Numbered from the stretch's first letter, positions 1-7,242 are shown. The stretch is DNA of 14,642 nucleotides from Oscillospiraceae bacterium (GCA_902796535.1 CADBPL010000105.1:1-14642), one strand, 5' to 3'. A program made the numbers and translations. Notes: generated from the sequence alone by a model not told the origin.

Positions 1-276
1 CATCCCCGACAGCGTCACGAGCATCGGCGATTGGGCCTTCCAGCGCTGCACCGGTCTGACGAGCATGACCATCCCCGACAGCGTCACGAGCATCGGCTAT
101 TCTGCCTTCGAGGGCTGCACCGGTCTGACGAGCGTGACCATCCCCGACAGCGTCACAAGCATCGGCGATAGAGCATTCTGGAGCTGCGCCGGTCTGACGA
201 GCGTGACCATTCCCGACAGCGTCACGAGCATTGGCACGGATGCTTTTTACGACTGCGATAGCCTTGAGAAAGTTCT
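1..276 (+). repeat. 69-bp tandem repeats encoding LRR units
   Basis: Four 69-bp units begin at about 1, 70, 139 and 208. The first part of each unit, encoding TIPDSVTSIG, is nearly identical at the DNA level. Differences cluster in the codons on either side of the AF pair and before the Cys. The fourth unit diverges after its first half and ends the array. More units presumably lie left of the window. Confidence 0.9.
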
Positions 277-1033
277 CTTTACATCCTTGACGACGGAATA
301 TCGGTTCCCAAGCCAGGCGGTGATCTACTGTTACAGCAACTCGAATGAATATCCGGTTGCGCTGGAAAACGGCAACCCGGTCGTGCTGCTTGATGAAGTC
401 ATTGCGCCCAGCGGCGCGATGCCCGTGAATGAGGAAAAGAAGCTCATTTCCGGCGTTGAATCCGGCTCGGCCGACTTTTCCAGCGCGTTTACGCTGGCTG
501 AGGGCTATTCGGTCGCCGCGCCGGGCGCATCGACCCGCGTGGGCACCGGCGAAATCATTCAGATTCAGGACGCCGACGGCTTCACGATCGCCACCTATGA
601 AGCGGTCGTGTTCGGCGACGTGGACGGCGACAGCTGGTACGACGGCACGGACGCGTATTTTGTGCGCCTTGTGGCAAACGGCATGGTGCCCGCTTCCGCT
701 TTGACCGACGCGCAGCTTACGGCGTGCGACGTGAACCATGACGGCAACATTGACGCGCTGGACGTTGCCACGCTTGAACAAGCTGGGCTGCTGCTGGCAA
801 ATGTCGACCAGACAATGCCGAGCGACGAAATGCAAACCGACAGCGCTTACCTTGAATATTGCAGCCTGATCGACCAGAGCTTTGAAATCGTCGAACCCGA
901 AGCTGATCAGCCGGTCGATCCTCAGCCGGCCGCCGATGTACCCCAACCCGCCGCGCAAAGCGTTTTCAACCGCATCATGGCTGTGTTCACCGCCATTCTG
1001 AACTGGCTGCTCGGCATTTTCAAGCGCGCGTAA
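2..1033 (+). CDS. Secreted LRR (BspA-type) protein with dockerin-like module, 5' partial
   Basis: This is the C-terminal part of a larger protein. The frame is open from base 2, so the ATG at 65 is internal and the true start lies left of the window. About four 23-residue leucine-rich repeats come first (LTSVTIPDSVTSIG..AF..C), of the BspA/LRR_5 type common in gut Firmicutes surface proteins. A beta-rich linker follows. Then comes a dockerin-like segment (nt 614-784) with two calcium-loop motifs, DVDGDSWYDGTD and DVNHDGNIDALD. A Pro/Ala-rich spacer leads to a hydrophobic tail (nt 965-1030, FNRIM...LNWLLGIFKRA). No LPXTG motif is present. Its role is inferred as an exported surface or adhesion protein; the ligand is unknown. 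A pair of strong terminators follows, so it is probably the last gene of its transcript. The LRR and dockerin-like calls are firm. Whether the dockerin binds a cohesin cannot be told from here. Confidence 0.88.
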   Translation: MPDSVTSIGDWAFQRCTGLTSMTIPDSVTSIGYSAFEGCTGLTSVTIPDSVTSIGDRAFWSCAGLTSVTIPDSVTSIGTDAFYDCDSLEKVLFTSLTTEYRFPSQAVIYCYSNSNEYPVALENGNPVVLLDEVIAPSGAMPVNEEKKLISGVESGSADFSSAFTLAEGYSVAAPGASTRVGTGEIIQIQDADGFTIATYEAVVFGDVDGDSWYDGTDAYFVRLVANGMVPASALTDAQLTACDVNHDGNIDALDVATLEQAGLLLANVDQTMPSDEMQTDSAYLEYCSLIDQSFEIVEPEADQPVDPQPAADVPQPAAQSVFNRIMAVFTAILNWLLGIFKRA

Positions 1034-1102
1034 CATCAGCGCGCTTGCCCCGCAAACGAAAGGCGAACCGAACCCATTGAATGCGTGAAGCGCACATCAA
1101 AT

Positions 1103-1147
1103 AAAGCACAGGCTTCTCCGGCTCACATCGGAGCGCCTGTGCTTTTT
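1103..1147 (+). terminator. Rho-independent terminator after the LRR gene
   Basis: AAAGCACAGGC (1103-1113) pairs with GCCTGTGCTTT (1135-1145). An inner CTCCG/CGGAG stem (1116-1120/1129-1133) extends it, and a T run ends at 1147. It lies 70 bp after the LRR stop codon. Confidence 0.88.
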
Positions 1148-1156
1148 CAAAGAAAA

Positions 1157-1190
1157 GCAGGAGAAGCCCGGGGCCTCTCCTGCCTTTTTT
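1157..1190. terminator. Bidirectional terminator between convergent genes
   Basis: GCAGGAGA (1157-1164) pairs with TCTCCTGC (1176-1183). Six T follow on the plus strand (1185-1190), and a TTTT run follows on the minus strand (1153-1156). It can end minus-strand transcription of the ireB pair and back up the LRR-gene terminator. Confidence 0.8.
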
Positions 1191-1196
1191 GATTCC

Positions 1197-1493
1197 TTAT
1201 CCTTTTTTGAGCGCAAGCTCGAGCCAGATCGCGCCGATATCCATGGCCTGGAACAGGTTCATTTTGTCGGCTTTTTTGACGATGGTATCCTTCGGGCGCA
1301 GGCTCGGGTCGGTTCTGATCAGCTGAATGGTGACCTTGTCGGCCACGTCAAGCTCCTGCACCTTTTTACTGCTCTTGATCTGGATGAGGATCACATACGG
1401 CTCGTTCATGTAGCCGTAGTAGATGGTGTTGCCGCAGCGAACCAGGGGCTTGCCCTTGTAGCTGAGGAATTTGGCTTTCTTTTTCTCTGCCAT
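1197..1493 (-). CDS. Small conserved-looking protein of unknown function, downstream of ireB
   Basis: This encodes a 98-residue soluble protein with no signal peptide or membrane segment. It has a Lys-rich start (MAEKKKAKFLSYKGKP). A beta-strand-rich middle follows, containing RCGNTIYYGYMNEPYVILIQI and a charged TDPSLRPKDTIVKKADK stretch. It ends in a short helix-like segment (GAIWLELALKKG). I do not recognise a named family. It starts 14 bp after the ireB stop with its own Shine-Dalgarno (AAAGGGG), so the two are almost certainly co-transcribed and end at the hairpin at 1157-1190. In many Firmicutes ireB is followed by ruvX and a DUF1292 gene. Here this protein takes that place, so a role near IreB signalling is possible but is inference only. 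Confidence 0.85.
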   Translation of the reverse strand: MAEKKKAKFLSYKGKPLVRCGNTIYYGYMNEPYVILIQIKSSKKVQELDVADKVTIQLIRTDPSLRPKDTIVKKADKMNLFQAMDIGAIWLELALKKG

Positions 1494-1507
1494 GTCGGAA
1501 AACCCCT

Positions 1508-1753
1508 TTATTTTTCAATATAGTTCTTGACCAGGGACTGCAGCAGCTCATACCGATCGATCCGGCGCAGCAGCGTGCGGGCGTTGTTATGCGTCGTGAT
1601 ATAGGTCGGGTCTTCGGAAAGGATGTAGCCCACGATCTGATTGGTCGGGTTGTAGCCCTTTTCTTTTAAGGCGTCATAAACAATTTGGATCGTTTTGCGC
1701 ATTTCATTCTCGTGTTCGTCTTTGATACTGAATTGAATCGTTTTATCAGTCAT
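1508..1753 (-). CDS. ireB: IreB family regulatory phosphoprotein (UPF0297/DUF965)
   Basis: This 81-residue cytoplasmic protein matches the IreB/UPF0297 family over its whole length, with the diagnostic core GYNPTNQIVGYILSEDPTYITTHNNAR. In Enterococcus faecalis IreB is phosphorylated on two N-terminal Thr by the PASTA kinase IreK. It acts as a negative regulator in cell-envelope stress and cephalosporin resistance. The N-terminus here (MTDKTIQF) keeps a T-x2-T pair at T2/T5, like the phosphorylated T4/T7 pair of the enterococcal protein. The ATG is preceded by GGGGGTG at good spacing. A promoter lies about 35 bp upstream. The family call is firm. Kinase control in this organism is inferred from the family. 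Confidence 0.93.
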   Translation of the reverse strand: MTDKTIQFSIKDEHENEMRKTIQIVYDALKEKGYNPTNQIVGYILSEDPTYITTHNNARTLLRRIDRYELLQSLVKNYIEK

Positions 1754-1786
1754 TCACGACACCCCCAAATATAGTATTACTGATAT

Positions 1787-1815
1787 ATTATACACATATT
1801 CTCACCAAAATACAA
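1787..1815 (-). promoter_or_regulatory. Promoter of the ireB operon
   Basis: On the minus strand, -35 TTGTAT (1810-1815) and a perfect -10 TATAAT (1787-1792) are separated by exactly 17 bp. The -10 lies 33 bp upstream of the ireB ATG. It sits 40 bp after the pheT stop, where I see no strong terminator, so some read-through from pheT is possible. Confidence 0.8.
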
Positions 1816-1854
1816 GTGTTTTGCGTGATTTTATGTGCGCCGGGGTTTTTGCTT

Positions 1855-4233
1855 TTATGCGCGCAGCGAAACGCCCAGCGCTTCCAGCGCCTTGACGGCG
1901 CGCTTCATGGCGGCGTCGGCCTCTTCATCCGTCAGCGTGCGGTCGGCCGCGCGCAGGCGCAGGCTGAACGCCACGCTCTTCATCCCGGCCGGGATCTGCG
2001 CGCCTTCATACACATCGAACAGCTTGATATGCTCCAGATTCCTGCCCATGGCCTCTTTGATCGTGCGCTTGAGCAGGAGCACGGGCGTGACCCTTTGGCA
2101 CACGCACGCAATATCACGCGACAGCGCCGGATATTTGGGCAGCTGCTTATAGGTGCGCTTGAGGTCGCACAGCGCAAAGCAGGCGTCAAAGTCAAGCTGC
2201 GCCACATAGGTCTTTACGCCGAGCTCATAATTGCTCTGCACCTGCGGATGGATCTCACCCAGCACCGCAAGCCGTCTGCCGCCAAAGCTGATCTCCGCCG
2301 TGCGCCCGGGGTGGAAGGTCGGATCGTCCTTCAGCGGCTCCACGTCGCAATCCGCCAAGCCGAGCAGCCCGAGGAATTCCTCGACGATGCCCTTCAGGGC
2401 AAAGTAGTCGGCGTTTGCGCCATAGAGGCCGATGCACAGCACGCTTCTTTCATACGGCAGCTCTTTGAGCCCCTTGCTCTCATACACCTTCGCCAGCTCG
2501 TAAAGCGCGGCGGAGGGGTTGCGGTTGTTGTAATTGAGCGAGAGCGTTTCAAGCATGGACGGGATCATGGTGGTGCGCATCACGCTGGTGTCTTCGCCCA
2601 AGGGGTTGATGATGGTGACGCACTTGCGCAGCTCACTGTCGGCCGGCAGCGCGATTTTGTCGTAATACTTCGGGCTGATGAACGGATAGGTGCAGATCTC
2701 GCTCAGACCGCAGGCGCGCATGGTCTCCCCTGCCAGCTTTTCCAGCTTCTGCACGGGCGTGAGCTGCGCGTTGGCCACGCCGGAAAGCTGACGGTCCTCG
2801 ATCTTGTCATAGCCGTAAAAGCGGGCGATCTCTTCGGAAATATCAGCCTTGTGGCGCAGATCATTGCGGAAGGAAGGCACGGTGATCACACCGTTTTCGA
2901 CCTTGCAGCCAAGGCGTTCAAGGATCGCCTTCTGTTCCTCGGCGGAAACGTGGATGCCGATGAAATTGTTCACCCAATCCGGCTCAAAGGGCAGGGTGAA
3001 ATCGGCCTTGTCGGAGCAGTCGCAGTCGACCACGCCGTTGACCACTTCGCCTGCGCCGAGCTGCTGCACGAGCTGCAGCGCGCGGTCAAGCATTTTGCGG
3101 CAGCCGCGCGGATCAAGCTGCTTATCGTAACGGGAGGACGCCTCTGTGCGCATTCCCAGTTTTTTTGCCGTCATGCGGATGGAAGCGCCGTTGAAGCAGG
3201 CCGATTCAAACACGATGGTGGTGGTATCGTCCATAATGCCGCTGTATTCGCCGCCCATAACGCCGGCCACGGCCACAGGCTTGTCAGCGTCGGCGATCAC
3301 GAGCATCTCTTCGCTCAGCGTGCGGTCAACGCCGTCGAGCGTGGTGATGGTCTCGCTCTGCTTTGCCGTGCGCACAATGACCTGACCGCCGTTGAGATAG
3401 CGCAGGTCGAACGCGTGCATGGGCTGACCGTATTCGAGCATGACAAAGTTGGTGATATCAACGATATTGTTGATCGGGCGCACGCCGCAGGCGCGCAGCC
3501 GCTCACGGATCCAGCGGGGCGACGGCTCGATCTTCACGTTTTTCACCACGCCGCCCACATAGCGGTAGCAAAGCTCCGGCGCGTCGATGCGCACCTTGAG
3601 CAAATCGTTCACGTCGCCTTCGCCGGGTTCGACCACCGGCACCGGCTCCACGAGCGTGTCGCCGTAGGTCGCGGCCGCTTCGCGCGCCAGACCCAAAATG
3701 CTCAGGCAGTCCGGACGGTTGGAGGTGATCTCAAACTCAGTCATCACGTCGTTAAGGCCGATCGCTTCGCGGATATCCAGGCCGAGCGTCCGATCACAGT
3801 CGTCGCCCAGCACAAAAATGCCGTCTTCGATCGCATAGGGGAAATCGTGCGCCGTCAGGCCCAATTCGCCCAGCGAGCACAGCATCCCGCAGCTTTCCAC
3901 GCCGCGCAGCTTGCCCTTTTTGATGTGCTTGCCGCCGAAAACATAAGAGTTATCCAGCGCTGCGGGCACACAGTCGCCCTCCTTCAGGTTCTGCGCGCCG
4001 GTGACGATCTGCAGCGTTTGGCTGCCGACGTTGACCTGACAGACCCACAAATGATCGGAATCCGGGTGACGCTCCAGCTTTTCGATACGGCCGACGACGA
4101 TGTTGGAAAGCCCCTCGCCCTCCACCTCGACCGCTTCGACCTTGGAACCGGAAAGCGTAATGTCAGCAGCGAACTGCTTATCGCTGACGTTGAGTTTATA
4201 ATAATCCTGAAGCCATCTTTTGGATAAAACCAT
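1855..4233 (-). CDS. pheT: Phenylalanine--tRNA ligase beta subunit
   Basis: This is the full-length 792-residue beta subunit of the (alpha-beta)2 PheRS that charges tRNA-Phe in the cytoplasm. In order it has an EMAP-like tRNA-binding fold (about 40-150; VGRIEKLERHPDSDHLWVCQV), the signature EITSNRPDCLSILGLAREAA (about 168-187), the B3/B4 editing region (about 210-385), B5 (about 410-480), a catalytic-like core, and the C-terminal FDX-ACB anticodon-binding domain (about 700-792; YPALSRDIACV). The ATG follows GGGAGGAG with 8-nt spacing. The gene lies 16 bp downstream of pheS and is co-transcribed with it under the T-box. Length and domain order are normal for bacteria. Confidence 0.98.
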   Translation of the reverse strand: MVLSKRWLQDYYKLNVSDKQFAADITLSGSKVEAVEVEGEGLSNIVVGRIEKLERHPDSDHLWVCQVNVGSQTLQIVTGAQNLKEGDCVPAALDNSYVFGGKHIKKGKLRGVESCGMLCSLGELGLTAHDFPYAIEDGIFVLGDDCDRTLGLDIREAIGLNDVMTEFEITSNRPDCLSILGLAREAAATYGDTLVEPVPVVEPGEGDVNDLLKVRIDAPELCYRYVGGVVKNVKIEPSPRWIRERLRACGVRPINNIVDITNFVMLEYGQPMHAFDLRYLNGGQVIVRTAKQSETITTLDGVDRTLSEEMLVIADADKPVAVAGVMGGEYSGIMDDTTTIVFESACFNGASIRMTAKKLGMRTEASSRYDKQLDPRGCRKMLDRALQLVQQLGAGEVVNGVVDCDCSDKADFTLPFEPDWVNNFIGIHVSAEEQKAILERLGCKVENGVITVPSFRNDLRHKADISEEIARFYGYDKIEDRQLSGVANAQLTPVQKLEKLAGETMRACGLSEICTYPFISPKYYDKIALPADSELRKCVTIINPLGEDTSVMRTTMIPSMLETLSLNYNNRNPSAALYELAKVYESKGLKELPYERSVLCIGLYGANADYFALKGIVEEFLGLLGLADCDVEPLKDDPTFHPGRTAEISFGGRRLAVLGEIHPQVQSNYELGVKTYVAQLDFDACFALCDLKRTYKQLPKYPALSRDIACVCQRVTPVLLLKRTIKEAMGRNLEHIKLFDVYEGAQIPAGMKSVAFSLRLRAADRTLTDEEADAAMKRAVKALEALGVSLRA

Positions 4234-4249
4234 TCTTCATTCTCCTCCC

Positions 4250-5278
4250 TTAAAACTGGCCGAGAAAACGCATATCGTTTTCAAACAGCAGCCGCATATC
4301 GTCAATGTTGAAGCGGAACAGCGTCAGACGTTCCAGCCCCACGCCGAAGGCGTAGCCGCTGTAAACCTCGGGGTCGATCCCGCCGTTTTTGAGCACCTGC
4401 GGGTGAACCATGCCTGCGCCGAGAATTTCGACAAAGCCTTCGCCCTTGCAGAACGGGCAGCCCTTGCCGCCGCAGCGGAAGCAGGTCACGTCAATTTCGC
4501 AGGAGGGTTCGGTGAACGGGAAGTGATGCGGACGCAGACGGATTTTGGTGTCTTCGCCGTAGAGGCGCTTGGCAAAATCGAACAGATTGCCCTTGAGGTC
4601 GGCCATGGTGATGCCCTTGTCGACCACAAGCCCTTCGATCTGGTGGAAGAACGGCGAATGCGTTGCGTCCACCGCGTCGGAACGGTAGACCGCGCCGGGC
4701 GCGATGATGCGGATGGGCGGCTGCTTGTTTTCCATCACGCGGATCTGCACGGGCGAGGTCTGCGTGCGCAGCAGCATATTTTCGGTGATGTAGAACGTAT
4801 CCTGCGTGTCTCTGGCCGGGTGCTCCTTCGGGATATTCAGCGCTTCAAAGTTGTAATAATCCCACTCCACCTCGGGGCCGGTCGCAATGTCAAAGCCCAT
4901 GCCGAGGAAAATATCCTTCACTTCGTCCAGCACAATGGAAAGCGGATGCTTGTGGCCCAGAGCAGGCATTTTGCCGGGCATGGTCACGTCCAGCGTTTCG
5001 GCGACAAGGCGCGCCTTTTGCTCGGCCGCTTTGATCTGTTTTTCTTTTTCTGCGATTTTTTCTTCGATCTGCGCTCTGACCTGATTGGCGATCTGACCGA
5101 CGACGGGTCTTTCCTCCGCCGAAAGCTTGCCCATCTGCTTGAGGATGGCGGTCAATTCGCCCTTTTTGCCAAGGAAGCGCACCCGCATGGCTTCCAGCTC
5201 GGCAGGCGCACCGGCTGCGCCGATGGATTCCTGCGCCGCTTGCGCGATTGCTTTGAGTTGATCTTTCAAATCTATCAA
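4250..5278 (-). CDS. pheS: Phenylalanine--tRNA ligase alpha subunit
   Basis: This is the 342-residue catalytic alpha subunit of PheRS, a class II aaRS. Residues 1-95 form the N-terminal tRNA-contacting coiled coil. The motif 2 region follows at about 193-222 (GAVYRSDAVDATHSPFFHQIEG) and motif 3 at about 311-330 (FGVGLERLTLFRFNIDDMR). A CxxC-GGKG-CxxC knuckle lies at 266-277, before EILGAGMVHPQVL. The start is not an ATG: the frame opens at TTG (5278), directly after AGGAAAGGA. A second in-frame TTG three codons later (5269) has a better Shine-Dalgarno spacing, so the exact start is uncertain by three residues. Expression is controlled by the Phe T-box leader upstream. Confidence 0.97.
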   Translation of the reverse strand: MIDLKDQLKAIAQAAQESIGAAGAPAELEAMRVRFLGKKGELTAILKQMGKLSAEERPVVGQIANQVRAQIEEKIAEKEKQIKAAEQKARLVAETLDVTMPGKMPALGHKHPLSIVLDEVKDIFLGMGFDIATGPEVEWDYYNFEALNIPKEHPARDTQDTFYITENMLLRTQTSPVQIRVMENKQPPIRIIAPGAVYRSDAVDATHSPFFHQIEGLVVDKGITMADLKGNLFDFAKRLYGEDTKIRLRPHHFPFTEPSCEIDVTCFRCGGKGCPFCKGEGFVEILGAGMVHPQVLKNGGIDPEVYSGYAFGVGLERLTLFRFNIDDMRLLFENDMRFLGQF

Positions 5279-5299
5279 TCCTTTCCTGTTTTACATCAT

Positions 5300-5331
5300 A
5301 AAAGCCCTTCGCCCGCAACAGGACGAAAGGC
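5300..5331 (-). terminator. Conditional terminator of the pheST T-box
   Basis: An 11-bp stem with two G-U pairs (5321-5331 with 5304-5314) and a TGTTGC loop is followed on the minus strand by TTTTA. Its 5' arm overlaps the CTTTCG/CCTGT strand of the antiterminator, so the two folds exclude each other. Confidence 0.82.
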
Positions 5332-5510
5332 CTCGCTTTCGTTTATAACCACCTGTAAAAGGGAGCTGACACTCCTTGCCCGATAACGGCGGCACACCGT
5401 TGCGATCTATTCTCATGCGCTCTGCGTGATTTCAACCGCACCGCTCCAAAGGGAAATTCGGCTGCTTCGACCGGCAGCTGCGCTTCCAGCCTGACGGCGC
5501 AGCTCTCTGT
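5300..5510 (-). promoter_or_regulatory. T-box riboswitch, Phe-specific, pheST leader
   Basis: This leader senses uncharged tRNA-Phe. On the minus strand it has an AGAGAG element (about 5503-5508) and a stem I with GGCTGGAAG. The specifier region GAATTTCCC contains the Phe codon TTC (5453-5455). A hairpin AACGG/CCGTT lies at 5385-5401. The T-box motif ACAGGTGG (5349-5356) follows, with bulge UGGU (5348-5351), complementary to an ACCA tRNA end. The antiterminator pairs ACAGG with CCTGT and CGAAAG with CTTTCG. The competing terminator pairs GCCTTTCGTCC (5321-5331) with GGGCGAAGGGC (5304-5314) and ends in TTTT. Uncharged tRNA-Phe would stabilise the antiterminator and turn on pheST. Stem I helices were assigned by eye. 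Confidence 0.87.
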
Positions 5511-5574
5511 ATGCCTTGTTTGTCGAACGCTTACTGACTTTTTCACAGCGTTTAAAGTGGATTCAATTTTAAAT

Positions 5575-5603
5575 AATATAACAAATCTTTTCGCAAATTA
5601 CAA
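5575..5603 (-). promoter_or_regulatory. pheST promoter
   Basis: On the minus strand, -35 TTGTAA (5598-5603) and -10 TATATT (5575-5580) are separated by 17 bp. They lie just after the radical SAM stop codon (5618), with about 55 bp from the expected start point to the T-box AGAGAG element. I see no terminator between the radical SAM gene and this promoter. Confidence 0.75.
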
Positions 5604-5617
5604 GCGTTTTGCCAAAA

Positions 5618-7054
5618 TTAGTCGTTTTTTTCGGCGGCTTTCGCAGCCTTGCCCTCGGGCGTGTCGCGGTAATAATAGGTTTTGGTTTCGCGGTGGGGCG
5701 TGCTGTTCCACAGTTCATCCGCCACCGGCTGCCATTTTGCGGCAAAATCGCGGCACTTGGCGCACAGCTCCTCCGCGGATTCCTGATCGATCAGGTCCGT
5801 TGATTTCGCGCCCGTTTTTTCGATCATGCGGCACAGGCAATCGGGGTTTTCGAGCATCGGGCACGGGCGCAGGTGATTGTCGTTAAACGGCTGGTTGCGG
5901 TAGTATTCCATAAACAGCGGCCGTTGAAGTGCCTCAAGCAGCTTGTGCGTGCGGATGTTGGAGTCGGAATAATGCACGAACACGCACGGCTCGATATCAC
6001 CCGCGGAATTGATGTGGAAATAGTTCCGCCCGCCTGCGATGCAGCCGCCGACGTATTCGCCGTCATCCTGAAAATCCATCACAAAAATGGGTTTTCCGGT
6101 TTTTTGATTGCGCACGGATCTGATCCACTGAATCATATATTTGCGCTGTTCGGGCTGCGGGATAAGCTCCGGCACAGCGCCCTTGCCCAGCGGCATATAG
6201 TTGAAATAAAACGCAAAGAGCGCGCCCAGACCGATCATCTGATCGAGAAACGCGTCGGACGTGACGCTTTGCAGGTTTTGGGAGGTATAGCAGACCGAAA
6301 CGCCGAACATACAGCCGCATTCCCTGAGCAGCTTCATGGCTTCGATCGCCTTATGGTAGCTCCCCTCTCCCCTGCGGTAATCGTTGCTCGCTTCATCGCC
6401 TTCAATGCTCACCGCCAGCGCCAAATTGCCTACGCGCTGCATTTCTTCGCAAAACGCGCGGTCGACCAGCGTGGCGTTTGTGTAAGCCAGAAAAGCACAT
6501 TCCGGGTGCTCCCCGCACAAGCGGATGATATCATCCTTGCAAATGAGCGGTTCGCCGCCGGTGAACATATAAACGTGCGTGCCAAGCTCCCGCCCCTGCT
6601 CGATGACGTCGTTCATTTCGTCATAGCTCAGGCGCAGCGTGTGGCCGTATTCCGCCGACCAGCAGCCCTTGCACTTGAGGTTGCAGGCGCTGGTAGGATC
6701 CAGCAGCGTGATGAACGGAATGTTGCAATGATATTTTTCGCGGTTCTCGCGCACCGTTTTGGTGCCCATGGCGGCGCCCAGACCCAGCGCCAGCGTCATG
6801 TTGCGAAACACGTTCGGATGAAGCTCATGAATGGCGCGCAGGACAAGCCTCGTGTAAACATTCTCCGGGTCGGCCGCACCCTCGCGGAACTTTTTAAAAT
6901 TCTTTTCAGGAAACACTTTGCCGGCAAAAGACTCGACCTTCTCCACCAGATGGACAAGATTATCCTGCGGATTCTTCCTGATATATTTTACCGACTGATC
7001 CAGCGCGGCAGCAGCCGCTGCGCGGGTCGCCTTCTCTTTGAGTGTCATCGCCAT
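5618..7054 (-). CDS. Radical SAM protein with SPASM-like C-terminal cysteines
   Basis: This 478-residue protein has an Ala-rich N-terminal helical region of about 110 residues. The radical SAM core follows, with the CxxxCxxC iron-sulfur motif (SACNLKCKGCW; Cys 124, 128, 131) and the SAM-binding GGEP (166-169). The C-terminal part has NSAGDIEPCVFVH (about 349-361) and further Cys at 338, 357, 398, 406, 408, 431 and 434. This pattern resembles a SPASM/twitch domain that holds auxiliary 4Fe-4S clusters. SPASM enzymes often modify peptides or sulfatases, but no precursor peptide is visible nearby and the substrate is unknown. The AAAGGG site is only 1 nt from the first ATG but 7 nt from the ATG at 7048, so translation may begin at the third residue. 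It diverges from mnmE and has its own promoter. Confidence 0.92.
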   Translation of the reverse strand: MAMTLKEKATRAAAAAALDQSVKYIRKNPQDNLVHLVEKVESFAGKVFPEKNFKKFREGAADPENVYTRLVLRAIHELHPNVFRNMTLALGLGAAMGTKTVRENREKYHCNIPFITLLDPTSACNLKCKGCWSAEYGHTLRLSYDEMNDVIEQGRELGTHVYMFTGGEPLICKDDIIRLCGEHPECAFLAYTNATLVDRAFCEEMQRVGNLALAVSIEGDEASNDYRRGEGSYHKAIEAMKLLRECGCMFGVSVCYTSQNLQSVTSDAFLDQMIGLGALFAFYFNYMPLGKGAVPELIPQPEQRKYMIQWIRSVRNQKTGKPIFVMDFQDDGEYVGGCIAGGRNYFHINSAGDIEPCVFVHYSDSNIRTHKLLEALQRPLFMEYYRNQPFNDNHLRPCPMLENPDCLCRMIEKTGAKSTDLIDQESAEELCAKCRDFAAKWQPVADELWNSTPHRETKTYYYRDTPEGKAAKAAEKND

Positions 7055-7103
7055 GCCCTTTCTTCTTTTGCCACTATTGTTGCCAATAATTTTACGAGTA
7101 AAC

Positions 7104-7132
7104 AGTGTAACACAGTTTCTCTTTTATGTCCA
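7104..7132 (-). promoter_or_regulatory. Promoter of the radical SAM gene
   Basis: On the minus strand, -35 TGGACA (7127-7132), a 17-bp spacer and -10 TACACT (7104-7109) lie about 50 bp before the start codon. This is a reasonable sigma-A-like match, found by eye. Confidence 0.6.
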
Positions 7133-7182
7133 TAGCAAAAAATAAATATTAGACGAATTGTAGAACATTATTACGGAACCAC

Positions 7183-7210
7183 TTGAAAAATCGCGGCGAT
7201 TTGCTATAAT
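7183..7210 (+). promoter_or_regulatory. mnmE promoter with spacer palindrome
   Basis: -35 TTGAAA (7183-7188), a 16-bp spacer and a perfect -10 TATAAT (7205-7210) lie 32 bp before the mnmE ATG. The spacer holds a perfect inverted repeat, AAATCG-CGG-CGATTT (7188-7202). Confidence 0.75.
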
Positions 7211-7242
7211 TTGATTGAATTTTTAAAGAAAAGAGAAACAGT

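Noticed and set aside
614..784. Considering the dockerin-like module as evidence of a cellulosome
   Set aside because: Only calcium-loop motifs are visible. No cohesin or carbohydrate-active domain is present in the window, so no cellulosome claim is made.
1816..1854. A possible terminator after pheT
   Set aside because: Only a 5-bp TGCGC/GCGCA pairing with a long loop and no T run is present.
1816..4227. An 803-codon plus-strand open frame opposite pheT
   Set aside because: It is a mirror frame of a GC-rich coding gene. It is rich in His, Arg, Ala and Val with no recognisable domain, while the minus strand encodes complete PheT. The long frames at 4220-5386 opposite pheS and 5873-7135 opposite the radical SAM gene are rejected for the same reason.
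5343..5546. A 67-codon minus-strand open frame upstream of pheS, which could be read as a leader peptide
   Set aside because: It spans the T-box structure, which explains the region fully. It has no run of Phe codons as an attenuator peptide would.
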